From a virus: a stretch of DNA of 47,274 bases. The notes beneath the pieces are model-generated. The model saw only the letters and a program-made list of their open reading frames with translations. It did not search any database and was not told the DNA's origin. Positions within the stretch are counted from its first letter, which is position 1. Each line of letters begins with the position of its first letter. The position numbers and the translations under genes were made by a program. The stretch lies in the IMG/VR virus record IMGVR_UViG_3300045973_001178, positions 1 to 47,274 of that record, one strand, 5' to 3'. Below are positions 24,113 to 32,984 of this stretch, one piece after another.

Positions 24113-26302
24113 TCAGGCAGCCGGAATGTAGTTGCCCTCAAGATCTCGAGATAGCACTAGGGCGTTCTCAAATGAGGACTTCAACTCCGGTAGATGTGAT
24201 ACCAGTAGTATCTGTTCGAACTCAGGTTCAATTCTTTTCAGTAGTTCCACGAAAGCCAGCAACCCCGCATCGTCCAAGTCCGCTATTTCGTCAATAATCA
24301 GCAGCCCTAACTTCTGGCCGGATTTGAGATACAGCAATTTGGCTAACGCGAGCCGGATGGCTAAGTAGATGCGGACGGTCTCTCCGCCGGAGTAGAGGGA
24401 TATGTCCCGCTCCCCGTTAATGTCCGCCACCATGATCGCTAAAGTCTCTGAGGTCTTCGCAGTAGTGGCGTTGGTTTTTATGGTCTGGAAGGTGACGTGG
24501 ATCTTCCCATCGGACAGGAGCTCCATGTACTGGTCCAGGTACTGCTGCAGCTCCGTCAGGCAGTTCTCCAGGACGAGGGTTGGAATACCTGTAGGGCCGA
24601 AGGCTTTCACCAGTTCAAGGTGAACGTTTCGTTTTAGCGCGGCGGATTTGACACCCGCTTCTTTAAGCGGCAATTCCTCAGTCTTCTTGGCGTGCTGCTC
24701 CAGCTGATAAACAGCAAGGCTGCGGCGGTGACGCAGAGCATCTAGCTCCGGGTGCATCCCCACAATGATTCTGTCCAGCTGATACTTTCGATCTTGAAGT
24801 TTAGATTTCTTCATGAGAACATCGCCGACGTCAGGCATGCTGCCCCGCTTGCTTATCACTTCCGTCTTAGCCTTAACTATGTTGCTCACCAGCTCGGCCG
24901 CGTCCGTGATATGCCCTGCAGTTTCAAGCTCTCGCTCTTCCTTCAGGCTTTTAAGGTGCGCTACGTTGGCTACGTAGTTTTCCTTCGCACGCGCCTCCGC
25001 AGATAACTTCCGTGTCAGTTCCGGAATGGTATTCAAGATAGCCGTGATTCTGGCCAGTTCCCCTCGTATATTTAGGAGATTTATACTTAAATTGTTAATG
25101 GTCTGCTTCCGCTCAGCACACAAGAAGCCGGCAGCCTCTACCTTAGCCTGCAGCTCGCCGCGGTGCTTGCCGAGGTGTTCCTCGGTCATGTTGGTGCCGC
25201 AGAGGGGGCACTTATCTTTAGGTAGATCGTCTACTTGCCCCTTATATTCCCATATGGTTTTCTCAGCCTGGTCAGCCTCAGCTTTAGCGGTAGCCATCTG
25301 CTGGACGATATCGTCCTGCTGCTTCTTCAGGTCCTCGAGCGCCGGGCGGGTCAGCTCAGCATTCTGGATCTGTATGTTCAGAACTGTGGCGACCTTATCG
25401 TCGGGGGCCACAGCGGTGTCGGCCTCGTACTGCTCGATGGTGGCGTCGTACCGGGCCAGCTTATTCTCCCAGCGCGCGGTGGTGTCCGAGTGGTGAGCTA
25501 TGAGGCTGTTAAGTGCCCGCTCGTCCCGCTGCAGCTCCACAGAGAGCCGGTCGTAATCGGCGCAGGACTGATTGAGCTGCGAGATCTCTACCGCGGCGGC
25601 CGTGGCCTCCGTATTCAGCTGCGCAATGGCAGCTTCCTTGCTGACTATCTCTGCGGCGAGGGCATCGATGTCGGCTTGGGTAACCGTAAACGTGAGCAGC
25701 TCAGCGCGCAGGCGCTCGAGGGTGTCGTTAACCAAGGACAGCTCCACCTCGGATGTGGCACTAAGCTGCCGGGCCTTCTTCTCCAGCTCGAGGTAGGAGT
25801 TCATGCCGAAGATCTCAGTGAGAATATCCTTGCGCACCGACGGGAGTTTGTCCACGAAGGCGGAGAGGTTGCGCTGGGCGGAGTAAATGGTGTTCTGCCA
25901 CACAACTTCCGGCATGCCCAGGAACTCTTCCACGGACACCGACATAGGCTGATCGTCGGTAATGTTGGTAAAAACGGTTTTCTGTGCGGATCCGAACTTC
26001 TTTTTGCGGACAACCTTGTACTGCTTGCCGGCGTGGCTGAAGCGCAGCTCGGTCTTATATCCGTCCTCGGCCGGCACCCCGCCCACCTGGTGGATCATGC
26101 CGTCGAGATTCTTGCTTACGGAGGTTCCGTACAGGCTGTAGTTGATGCCGGCGATCAGGCTGGACTTGCCGGTGCCGTTGCTGTGTGCCATGTCTGCCTC
26201 TATGCTGCCGAGGATGGCCACGATGCCTGAATACTGGGACAGGTCCACCTCGAACGAGGCCCAGCCCATGAAATTAGAGAGAGACAGGTTTTCAAGCTTC
26301 AT
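24113..26302 (-). CDS. sbcC: SbcC/Rad50-like ATPase, 729 aa
   Basis: Walker A is SNGTGKSS (residues 41-48), with a long coiled coil, a zinc hook CPLC at C365/C368, the ABC signature LYSGGETVRIYLAIRLALAK, Walker B LGLLIIDEIADLDD and the H-loop LLVSHLPEL. With SbcD it forms a nuclease that processes hairpins and DNA ends. It is shorter than bacterial SbcC (about 1000 aa), as is common in phages (T4 gp46). It overlaps SbcD by 11 nt. The gene contains one AAGTATAAA match at 25081, which I consider chance. Confidence 0.95.
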   Translation of the reverse strand: MKLENLSLSNFMGWASFEVDLSQYSGIVAILGSIEADMAHSNGTGKSSLIAGINYSLYGTSVSKNLDGMIHQVGGVPAEDGYKTELRFSHAGKQYKVVRKKKFGSAQKTVFTNITDDQPMSVSVEEFLGMPEVVWQNTIYSAQRNLSAFVDKLPSVRKDILTEIFGMNSYLELEKKARQLSATSEVELSLVNDTLERLRAELLTFTVTQADIDALAAEIVSKEAAIAQLNTEATAAAVEISQLNQSCADYDRLSVELQRDERALNSLIAHHSDTTARWENKLARYDATIEQYEADTAVAPDDKVATVLNIQIQNAELTRPALEDLKKQQDDIVQQMATAKAEADQAEKTIWEYKGQVDDLPKDKCPLCGTNMTEEHLGKHRGELQAKVEAAGFLCAERKQTINNLSINLLNIRGELARITAILNTIPELTRKLSAEARAKENYVANVAHLKSLKEERELETAGHITDAAELVSNIVKAKTEVISKRGSMPDVGDVLMKKSKLQDRKYQLDRIIVGMHPELDALRHRRSLAVYQLEQHAKKTEELPLKEAGVKSAALKRNVHLELVKAFGPTGIPTLVLENCLTELQQYLDQYMELLSDGKIHVTFQTIKTNATTAKTSETLAIMVADINGERDISLYSGGETVRIYLAIRLALAKLLYLKSGQKLGLLIIDEIADLDDAGLLAFVELLKRIEPEFEQILLVSHLPELKSSFENALVLSRDLEGNYIPAA

Positions 26303-27449
26303 TCAGGATCTCCATGCCGGCGCTTTGCACGGCTGCGTTCATGTCTTTATCTGTGTACACCTGCTTATCGAGCCATAGCTTGAAGGCAGACTGCGCGGTC
26401 AGATGGCCAGTGAACTGGGTGTCCCGGGCCACCGTGTCGTCGGTGCTGTCGAAGCTGATTTTCGTGATCTTGTAAGGGAGGCAGGCCTTTATCTGCGAAA
26501 TTACCGCGTGCCGGTTAATGAGGTTCAGGTCCTGCTTATGCCCTGTCACCACCAGTTTCATCACGGAGTCCTTAACGAGGTCCTGCACGGCCTTGATGAT
26601 AGCTATCAGGATCTCGGTGCGGTCTCCGGACTCGATGGGCGCCCTGATGGCTTCACCCACGCCGCTGAACCAGAACTCGTTCTTGTTGAGGTCCATGGTT
26701 ATCTGGAAGAACTTGCGTACAGGAAGAGGTACGAAGCTGTAATGCGGGTTGTCGCCGAACTCGTACACCACGAAACCCTTCAGGTCGTCGATCTCGTTGA
26801 AGGTAATGCGCTCCGGGGAGCTGATATAGGCCACCAGCGGATCCTGCTGCACAACCTTATGGCCGTGAATGTCGCCCATAAGCATAGGGCACTTCAGCAG
26901 TCCCTTGGTGTCCGCCAGGCTCACGCCGCGGGGGTCTGTGGCCTCACCCTTGCCCTCTATGGCGTCAAACATGAGCGTGTGGGACAAAGCCAAGTCGGCC
27001 TCGCCAGTGGGCTCCAGGGCCGCTTTAAACGCCTCGATGTACGTCCGGCCTTTCAGATAGGCTTTGGACAGGTGCGGGATGACGTATATCTTCTTGCCGC
27101 CGATGGTCAGCATCTTAGGCTCGCGGTAGACCAAGGTTATCTGCTTGTTGCCTACGTCCACGAACTCGCTGAGCGCGTGCTGCAGGAAGGTCTGCTCCTT
27201 CTCGTTGACGTCATGGTTGCCCAGCACAAGGGTCACGTTGATGTCGCAGAGGATGAGCCGGGCCAGGATCTTGTGGAACTCCTGCCTCTCTGCAGACGGC
27301 TTCCAGTTGCGGTACATATCCCCGACTATGATAAAGTCCTTGATTTGGTTCTTTATCGCGTAGTCCACCATGTAATTGGCGGAGGCTACGAAGTCTTCCA
27401 GTCGGTTGTTGCAATCGAAATGCCAGTCTGCAGTGAGGAGGATTTTCAT
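26292..27449 (-). CDS. sbcD: SbcD/Mre11-like nuclease, 385 aa
   Basis: The N-terminal TADWHF (D8, H10), VGDMYRN, LGNHDV, LALSHT and MGDIHGHK motifs make a metallophosphoesterase active site. The usual fourth-motif GDxxD reads GDMYRN and the last GHxH reads DIHGH, but the metal-binding pattern is complete. The C-terminal third matches the SbcC-binding capping region in length. It acts with SbcC in recombination and end processing, like T4 gp47. It overlaps RecA by 4 nt. Confidence 0.9.
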   Translation of the reverse strand: MKILLTADWHFDCNNRLEDFVASANYMVDYAIKNQIKDFIIVGDMYRNWKPSAERQEFHKILARLILCDINVTLVLGNHDVNEKEQTFLQHALSEFVDVGNKQITLVYREPKMLTIGGKKIYVIPHLSKAYLKGRTYIEAFKAALEPTGEADLALSHTLMFDAIEGKGEATDPRGVSLADTKGLLKCPMLMGDIHGHKVVQQDPLVAYISSPERITFNEIDDLKGFVVYEFGDNPHYSFVPLPVRKFFQITMDLNKNEFWFSGVGEAIRAPIESGDRTEILIAIIKAVQDLVKDSVMKLVVTGHKQDLNLINRHAVISQIKACLPYKITKISFDSTDDTVARDTQFTGHLTAQSAFKLWLDKQVYTDKDMNAAVQSAGMEILNEA

Positions 27450-28540
27450 TTTTTTCTCTTAGGCTTTATGTCGGTGACTACGTCAGCGTCCATGCCCTCA
27501 GTTTTGATGCTGGACACCGGAACACCCTTGAGCTCGCAGATCTTGTTGGTCACAGCTAAGCGGATGTCCGCGTAGGTGTCCGGATTGGCTACCAAGGTCT
27601 CTATGAGCTTGTCGTACCCGATGCAGATGCCGTCACCCTTGTACGTGTAGGTGGTTCCGTCTTTGGCGAGTATGCCGGCCGCCAGCGCCGCGTCCACAGT
27701 GTCGGCGACCAAGCTGAAGCCCTTGCCGAAGATCAGCTGGAAGTCGGTGGAGAGGTATTGCTGGCTGGTTTTGCTCTTCTCCACGTACACCTTGATCAGG
27801 TGGCCGTAGATGGTGTCGTCGTTTTTCTTCTTGAGCTTTTCCTTCTTGGACACCTTGAAGCGCAGCGAGGCGTAGAACTTCAGCGCCATGCCGGCCGGGG
27901 TGGTTTCCGGGTTGCCGTACACGATACCGACCTTGAGCCGGATCTGGTTGATGAATATGACCACAGCCTTGGAGTGAGCTATGATGGGGGTCAGCTTGCG
28001 CAGGGCCTGCGACATCATAGAAGCCTGCCGGCCTACGAACTGCTTGCCCACCTCACCCTGCACCTCAACGTCAGGCACCAGAGCGGCCACGCTGTCCACG
28101 ATGATCATGTCCACCTTGCCCGTAGAAGACAGCTTCTCAACCACAGCAAGGCCTTCCTCACCGGTGGCAGGTTCCACGTATATGAGCGCCGCTACGTCCA
28201 CGCCGAGCATGGTCGCGTATTCCGGGTCGAAGCAGTGTTCTGCATCAACGAGGGCTACGACGCCGCCGTTACGCTGGCATTCAGCAGCTGAGATGAGGGT
28301 GAGCGTGCTTTTGCCTGAGCTCTCCCAGCCGAATATCTCGATGATGCGGCCGCGGGGGTATCCGCCGCCCAGGATGTAGTCCAGCGACAGGAGCCCGGTA
28401 GGGATCTTAGCCAGCTTCATATCCTTCTGCGCGGCGCCGATGGCGGCCACCGCTATGCCCATCTTACCAAGCTCAGCCAGAGCTTCAGCAATGGTGGGCG
28501 GGGGTCCTGCTGGTTTCTTTTCGTCTTTTTCTTTTGACAT
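27446..28540 (-). CDS. recA: RecA recombinase, 364 aa
   Basis: True RecA-type motifs: Walker A GWESSGKST (71-79), Walker B DMIIVDSVAALVP, the conserved QALRKL region, INQIRLKVGIVYGNPETTPA loop 2 (in part) and the C-terminal dsDNA-binding domain. The basic C-terminal tail (IKPKRKK) replaces the usual acidic one. It catalyses strand exchange; with SbcCD and the RuvC-like enzyme it suggests recombination-dependent replication. Bacterial RecA is about 350 aa, so it is full length. No clear ribosome-binding site precedes the ATG. Confidence 0.95.
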   Translation of the reverse strand: MSKEKDEKKPAGPPPTIAEALAELGKMGIAVAAIGAAQKDMKLAKIPTGLLSLDYILGGGYPRGRIIEIFGWESSGKSTLTLISAAECQRNGGVVALVDAEHCFDPEYATMLGVDVAALIYVEPATGEEGLAVVEKLSSTGKVDMIIVDSVAALVPDVEVQGEVGKQFVGRQASMMSQALRKLTPIIAHSKAVVIFINQIRLKVGIVYGNPETTPAGMALKFYASLRFKVSKKEKLKKKNDDTIYGHLIKVYVEKSKTSQQYLSTDFQLIFGKGFSLVADTVDAALAAGILAKDGTTYTYKGDGICIGYDKLIETLVANPDTYADIRLAVTNKICELKGVPVSSIKTEGMDADVVTDIKPKRKK

Positions 28541-28541
28541 G

Positions 28542-28778
28542 TTATTTGGATGTGCTCGTGCTTATGTTCCTGAACGGGTTGAGGATCTGAATGATCCACA
28601 GCAAGCAGACGCAATGCCACCACGGGATGTGGAGGTACTGAGGCTGCAGGAACGTGAAGTATATGGGTGCCATATAGTTCCAGAGGAAGTACATGATTGT
28701 GCCCGAGATCATGGCGAGGCAGGGGATAATAGCTATCGTCCCCAGTGCGGCGATTATGGCGAGTATTATTACTTGCAT
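28542..28778 (-). CDS. Small membrane protein, 78 aa
   Basis: Starts MQVIILAIIAALGTIAIIPC: residues 1-35 form one or two hydrophobic helices, and a further hydrophobic stretch lies at WWHCVCLLWIIQIL. It probably has two to three transmembrane segments and a short polar C-terminus (NPFRNISTSTSK). It lies between recA and a small soluble protein. A holin is possible but has no support beyond the topology, and it is far from lysis-type genes. Confidence 0.6.
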   Translation of the reverse strand: MQVIILAIIAALGTIAIIPCLAMISGTIMYFLWNYMAPIYFTFLQPQYLHIPWWHCVCLLWIIQILNPFRNISTSTSK

Positions 28779-28781
28779 GGT

Positions 28782-28973
28782 TTACACTCCTGTCGTGTTG
28801 GTTTTCTTGGCGAACGGAAGGCCGGTGGGGCCCTCGACTACGGTATAGCCCTCAGGGAGGTCGGACGCGCCGTCCTCTTTGAAGCTGAACCACCGCATCT
28901 GCCCTCCGCGAGCGTTCTTCTTCTCGTGGAGAAAGTACGTCTTACCTTTGCTGTTTGTGAACTTGAATGCCAT
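28782..28973 (-). CDS. Conserved-type small protein, 63 aa
   Basis: I start at MAFKFTNSKGKTYFLHEKKN, with TAGGAGG at ideal spacing. The pattern FxNSKGKxYxLH, then RWFSFKEDG, LPEGYTVVE and GLPFAKK matches a widespread family of small bacterial and archaeal proteins of unknown function that I recognise only by its shape. It is likely an independently folded unit. Function unknown. Confidence 0.7.
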   Translation of the reverse strand: MAFKFTNSKGKTYFLHEKKNARGGQMRWFSFKEDGASDLPEGYTVVEGPTGLPFAKKTNTTGV

Positions 28974-28981
28974 GTTGCCTC

Positions 28982-29326
28982 CTACGGCTTTACCGGTAAC
29001 TGTCGCACGTCTACTATGTTGCAGAAATCCCCGTTCATCGCCAACTTGGCCTGGAGGGTCTTGTTGATGAAGAGCGCGGGGTTGAGTTTGTCCTCGATGG
29101 CTGACAGGGGTATGTTGCACACCCGCAGCCACGTGTACAGCGCTTTGCCGGGGATCAGCGTAGGCTCCACCAGTTGGCTCGCCGTGTATGCGTCACTCCT
29201 GCCGCCTTCCGTCACGTCCACGATGAACTTAAGGAAGTTGCGCTTCCCTGTGGGCTTCGTGATGGAAAAGTTTTGTACTCCGCGCACCGTTACAGTGCGC
29301 CACCCTATTGCGGTTGCGTTTGTCAC
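28982..29326 (-). CDS. Hypothetical protein, 114 aa, GTG start
   Basis: I choose GTG at 29326 because GGAGGATAAT precedes it; the first in-frame GTG at 29338 lies within that site. The sequence (FSITKPTGKRNFLKFIVDVT) is beta-rich and basic in the middle, loosely like an OB-fold or DNA-binding protein. It lies in the replication module where a single-stranded DNA-binding protein would be useful, but no SSB motif is clear. Confidence 0.55.
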   Translation of the reverse strand: MTNATAIGWRTVTVRGVQNFSITKPTGKRNFLKFIVDVTEGGRSDAYTASQLVEPTLIPGKALYTWLRVCNIPLSAIEDKLNPALFINKTLQAKLAMNGDFCNIVDVRQLPVKP

Positions 29327-29338
29327 ATTATCCTCCAC

Positions 29339-29824
29339 TTATCTGTGACCGGAAGGGTCAAGATAGAGCATGCTCTGGAACAGCTTGATCTTCTCGCGCA
29401 GCACGTCCACGGACTTGTCGAGGTTCCCGTGCACGAACATTACGGAGAGGTGGTATGCTTCGGCCAGCAGCTTGTCTTCGCTGGCGGCGCGCAGGTCCCG
29501 GCTGGATCCGGCAGCCATGTTGGCGGCCGCGGCCTCGCGCATATCGGACGACTTAAGGGAGGACACCGCGGTGGCCAGCATGGATGAGCTATGCATCAGC
29601 TCCTTGTTAAGCTTATTGGCATCAACCATGGTCCGGGCCAGGTGCAGGTTGTTGATCGAGTCGATCGCCAGCCGGCCGGCTTTGTTGAAGTTGTTCTGCA
29701 CCTCGCAGATCTTCGAGTTTATTGTGTCCGGGGAAAGGTCCGTAATGTCCAGATCCACGAACAGGGTTTTCAGTAACGTCGTATTATCCGCGTACTCCTG
29801 TGCCGTCATCAGCGCTTTTTGCAT
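29339..29824 (-). CDS. Hypothetical helical protein, 161 aa
   Basis: Starts MQKALMTAQEYADNTTLLKT with a GAGGAG site 11 nt upstream. Predicted mostly helical, with a polar Ala/Ser-rich middle (REAAAANMAAGSSRDL). No motif recognised. It sits between a beta-rich protein and the primase zinc-binding protein in the replication module. Confidence 0.65.
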   Translation of the reverse strand: MQKALMTAQEYADNTTLLKTLFVDLDITDLSPDTINSKICEVQNNFNKAGRLAIDSINNLHLARTMVDANKLNKELMHSSSMLATAVSSLKSSDMREAAAANMAAGSSRDLRAASEDKLLAEAYHLSVMFVHGNLDKSVDVLREKIKLFQSMLYLDPSGHR

Positions 29825-29825
29825 G

Positions 29826-30314
29826 CTATTTAATCTCCTCTATCTCTTTTATTAGTCGCGAGTACATCGCGAAATCGATGAAGTCTTTGGATGAAATTTC
29901 AGCGTCTATGTCTTTCAGCTTCTGTGTATAAGGGTATGTATTACGACCCTTGTTATTATACCAAAACTTAGCCAGCAAGAGCAACAGTGCATCACGATAG
30001 TTTGTTGCCGGTTTTTTCAGCTTCATGTCCAGCAGCTCTACGATGCAGGTGCTCTTCTCCCAAAGGGTCTCAACGGTCTTGCGCGGCACCTTCTCCGCGA
30101 AGGCCACGAACTGAGATTTTGACCACCCACGCTTGCAGGCGAAGCAGAAGAACGTGTCATCCGGATAGATGAACATGTTGGGGCTGCCCTTGTCGCCGTG
30201 GAACAGACATAGCCCGCGGAGCTTACCGCCCACCGTGTTGAAGGTGAACCCGTAGTCCTGCGCAATATCGAGCAGGCCCCAGTTCCTATATTTTTTGACA
30301 CGGGCTATGTCCAT
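29826..30314 (-). CDS. DNA primase zinc-binding domain (CHC2-like), 162 aa
   Basis: The first 70 residues resemble the DnaG CHC2 zinc domain: LRGLCLFHGDKGSPNMFI followed by FFCFACKRGW, giving C-x2-H and C-x2-C. The rest is helical and unlike TOPRIM. It probably recognises the priming site, while the catalytic TOPRIM protein is encoded 10 kb away (19286-19945). The helicase stop and this start are adjacent (TAAATG), which ties it to the helicase. Confidence 0.85.
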   Translation of the reverse strand: MDIARVKKYRNWGLLDIAQDYGFTFNTVGGKLRGLCLFHGDKGSPNMFIYPDDTFFCFACKRGWSKSQFVAFAEKVPRKTVETLWEKSTCIVELLDMKLKKPATNYRDALLLLLAKFWYNNKGRNTYPYTQKLKDIDAEISSKDFIDFAMYSRLIKEIEEIK

Positions 30315-31688
30315 TTAGAACGGCAGCTCCTCGGCTGTTGCCGCCGCAGGGGCCGGCTCCATGACTGCTATCTCCTCGGCGCGTACCTCGTGCTCTTGCA
30401 TCTTCATGCGCTCGAAGTTGGCTTTGATGGCGAAGCGGACCTTGGGACCGTCGCGGTGCTTTATCAGGCTGCCCTCCAGGTCTACCACCCCGGACGCCAT
30501 GGCCTGCTGCTGGTCTATGGCCCGGAGAGACAGGATGATGTCGGCGTGGTTGGCGATGAACTGAGACAAGGCTATGTGCTGCACGCCGTAGGCGGTGCCC
30601 TTCTCTTTGATGCCCTCGCGGTTGATCTGTACGGCGGTGACCACCGGGATCTTCTTGACGCGGCCGATGCGGCGCAGCTCGGCGGCGATGATGCCGAACT
30701 TCTCATGGGTGTCCATCTTGCCCTTGGTGGTGAGGGTCATGATCTGCATGTAGTCCACCAGTATGATGTCGAAGGTGAGCGGCAGCAGGTCGTTTATCTT
30801 GGCCTCGATGAACTCAGGGCCGCAGTCGGTGGGCTTATCTACGACGTAAAAGATGTTTTCCCGGGTTTTCTGGGCGTCCAAGGCCTTGTGGAGGCGTATT
30901 TTCTCGTCGTCAGTGAGTGTTCCTTGCTTCAAAGCATTGTACGGCACCATAGCATCGAGGGCGTCAAAACGGCGCATATAGTCCGGCCGGTAGTTCTCGA
31001 TGGTGATATATAGCACGTTTTTGCCTGCTTTCCAGGCGTTATAGGCCATATTGAGCAGCATGACCGACTTACCCTCGCTGGTAGCGGCCGCCACGATCAT
31101 GATCTGGCCCGGGTACAGCCCGTTGGATGCTTTATCAAAGGTAGGGAAGCCGGTGGGCACGCCGGGGGTGTTGCAGGCGTTAGCGTAGGAGTCACGGCGC
31201 TCCTCTACAGATTCAGATACCGTGGCCTCGGAGCTGAGCTCGTCAATATCATGGGTGATATCAAAGAACTCCTTCTGCATGAAGGGCACGATGTCCTCCA
31301 TGGCGTTGGCGCGGAACATCTCGGCCGAACGGGTCAGTGCGGCGCGGAGCTTCAGCTTCTTGAACTCCTGCTTGGCCGTGTTGATGAGGAACGCTATGGG
31401 CGCCGTAGAGTCAGTCAGAGAAACTTCGTCGTAGGCTGACAGTACTTTGGCGGTATTCTCCTCGTTAGCCCTGGAGGCGTCCAGCACCCGAACCAAGCTG
31501 TCACGTGACAGCACGTCGTTGTAGCTGCGGTAGTAGTCCGTTGCGATCTCGAAGAGGATTTTAAAACGATTCAGGTCATTGTCCGCTTCCTCGATAAAGA
31601 TGGTGGGCTTCAGGCTCTTCTCCGTTACGATCTTGAAGTTGGCTTTGTTAGAGAACAGATGCTTCAGTATCTCTTTTTCAACTGCCAT
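30315..31688 (-). CDS. DnaB-like replicative helicase, 457 aa
   Basis: The N-terminal 160 residues are helical as in DnaB. The RecA-like core has Walker A AAATSEGKS (residues 200-208, the Ser variant of AxxxxGKS), IENYRPDY, Walker B DIILVDYMQIM and QINREG, followed by the C-terminal RxKHRDGP arginine-finger region. It unwinds DNA ahead of the polymerase as a ring. The Pro/Ala-rich tail ends in EELPF, which could dock a partner. The loader at 32068-32763 is upstream. Confidence 0.9.
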   Translation of the reverse strand: MAVEKEILKHLFSNKANFKIVTEKSLKPTIFIEEADNDLNRFKILFEIATDYYRSYNDVLSRDSLVRVLDASRANEENTAKVLSAYDEVSLTDSTAPIAFLINTAKQEFKKLKLRAALTRSAEMFRANAMEDIVPFMQKEFFDITHDIDELSSEATVSESVEERRDSYANACNTPGVPTGFPTFDKASNGLYPGQIMIVAAATSEGKSVMLLNMAYNAWKAGKNVLYITIENYRPDYMRRFDALDAMVPYNALKQGTLTDDEKIRLHKALDAQKTRENIFYVVDKPTDCGPEFIEAKINDLLPLTFDIILVDYMQIMTLTTKGKMDTHEKFGIIAAELRRIGRVKKIPVVTAVQINREGIKEKGTAYGVQHIALSQFIANHADIILSLRAIDQQQAMASGVVDLEGSLIKHRDGPKVRFAIKANFERMKMQEHEVRAEEIAVMEPAPAAATAEELPF

Positions 31689-31699
31689 GTGGAGACTCC

Positions 31700-32059
31700 T
31701 TAATAATGTTGAATGCTGTCCATCCCGAAGCGAGCTTCAGTAGGATCCTGAATGGTGCAAGGGAACGCCTTCTGCAGCAGTTCGCGGTACTCCAGCATCT
31801 GCGGGTTGACGGTGATGACGTTGACGGAGGTCTTCAGTCGGCGGGCCAGCAGGAGCTTATGCGCGAACAAGGTCCACGACTCGAGCAGGTCGCCCTTGGC
31901 GTCCTTCATCACAGGCACGAGCTCGCGGAACTTGGCCATGATGGTCTCAAAGGGGGACAGGCGCTTCAGCTTCTTGCGGGCTGAAGTTATACGTTTTAAG
32001 GTTACAGGCTTGTTCTTCTTGCCCAGCTTTATAATCTTTTTCTTTTTCTTCGGCGGCAT
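31700..32059 (-). CDS. Hypothetical basic protein, 119 aa
   Basis: Starts MPPKKKKKIIKLGKKNKPVT with an AGGAGGG site. The first 35 residues are very Lys-rich, suggesting DNA or RNA contact, and the rest is helical. It lies between the helicase and its loader, so a role in replisome assembly or origin binding is possible. No domain recognised. Confidence 0.6.
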   Translation of the reverse strand: MPPKKKKKIIKLGKKNKPVTLKRITSARKKLKRLSPFETIMAKFRELVPVMKDAKGDLLESWTLFAHKLLLARRLKTSVNVITVNPQMLEYRELLQKAFPCTIQDPTEARFGMDSIQHY

Positions 32060-32067
32060 ACGCCCTC

Positions 32068-32763
32068 CTATAATTTTATCGTGTCACGGAAGTTGGGTCC
32101 GGTGAACTGAACCCGCCTCGTGTGCTCTTTGATCATCGACGAGATTCTGGCCCCTGAAGGATTAACCAAGGCCATTTGCGTGAGGTTGTTGTGGCTGGTG
32201 AGGATGATGGGCATCAGATTGTTGCAGCGCGCCCTCACCACTTTGTCCAGCACCGAGTCCACATAAGCTATCTCGTCGCGGATGGGGCGGTAAGCGTAGC
32301 CCATGTCGTCGATAAGTAGGTACGTGGTGTTCTGCAGCATGTAAGCAAACTGGTCGCGGGCCCGGATGATATTATCCACGCAATCCGTCAGCGTGGTGAA
32401 ATACGCCGAGTAACCGTGCCGCAGCGCTTCTATCAGCACGGCGCACCCGAGATACGTCTTAGCAGTACCCTCCCCGCCCCACAGATACAGGCCGGTGCCT
32501 GCCTTCCTATTCTTATGCATGGACTTGATATAGGAGGCAAGCTGCTCTTTCGGCTTCTCTGACTGGGGCGAGGTTATAACGTCCAAGGACGCTTTACGGT
32601 ACTTCATGGGTATACAGGCGCGCACTTTACGCACCTCTACGTCATATTCGTGATAGCAATCACATCCGAAGTTCAAACCAGCGCACTTCGGGCAAGCATC
32701 GATTATTCTCCGCTTCTCGGCGGTAAGGTAATCCACATCATTATTGCTCCCAGGAAAGGTCAT
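32068..32763 (-). CDS. DnaC-like helicase loader, AAA+ ATPase, 231 aa
   Basis: AAA+ motifs: Walker A GGEGTAKT, Walker B LLIDDMG, sensor 1 PIILTSHNN and the ARISSMI (sensor 2-like) segment. An N-terminal Cys cluster (CPKC...CDC) may bind zinc. It would load the DnaB-like helicase at the origin. The position two genes upstream of the helicase supports this. Confidence 0.85.
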   Translation of the reverse strand: MTFPGSNNDVDYLTAEKRRIIDACPKCAGLNFGCDCYHEYDVEVRKVRACIPMKYRKASLDVITSPQSEKPKEQLASYIKSMHKNRKAGTGLYLWGGEGTAKTYLGCAVLIEALRHGYSAYFTTLTDCVDNIIRARDQFAYMLQNTTYLLIDDMGYAYRPIRDEIAYVDSVLDKVVRARCNNLMPIILTSHNNLTQMALVNPSGARISSMIKEHTRRVQFTGPNFRDTIKL

Positions 32764-32765
32764 GT

Positions 32766-32984
32766 TTAAGTCCTCCGGTTCGGATCCCGCGGTACCAGTT
32801 TCTCACGCAGAGCGAACAGGTGTCCCTCAGCGCGGCCAGCGATGCAAGCGTTGCAGATCGTAAGGTCCAACCGTTTGGATACGTCTTGGCGCATGCACTT
32901 CGGCAGCTTCATGAACGCGCAGGGATTCTCCCCTATGTTGCCGCGGTCGTGCTGTGGGTCGTTGTTGTAATTTGGCTCACTCAT
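32766..32984 (-). CDS. Small Cys-containing protein, 72 aa
   Basis: Starts MSEPNYNNDPQHDRGNIGEN with GGAGGTGAGA upstream. It contains four Cys in a 2+2 arrangement (C22, C30, then CNAC), which could bind zinc, and a basic C-terminus (REKLVPRDPNRRT). It lies between the loader and the resolvase. Function unknown. Confidence 0.6.
   Translation of the reverse strand: MSEPNYNNDPQHDRGNIGENPCAFMKLPKCMRQDVSKRLDLTICNACIAGRAEGHLFALREKLVPRDPNRRT

Noticed and set aside
25070-25089. AAGTATAAATCTCC inside the sbcC gene, resembling the promoter-like sites
   Set aside because: It lacks TATA at 4 nt and lies within coding sequence, so I treat it as chance.
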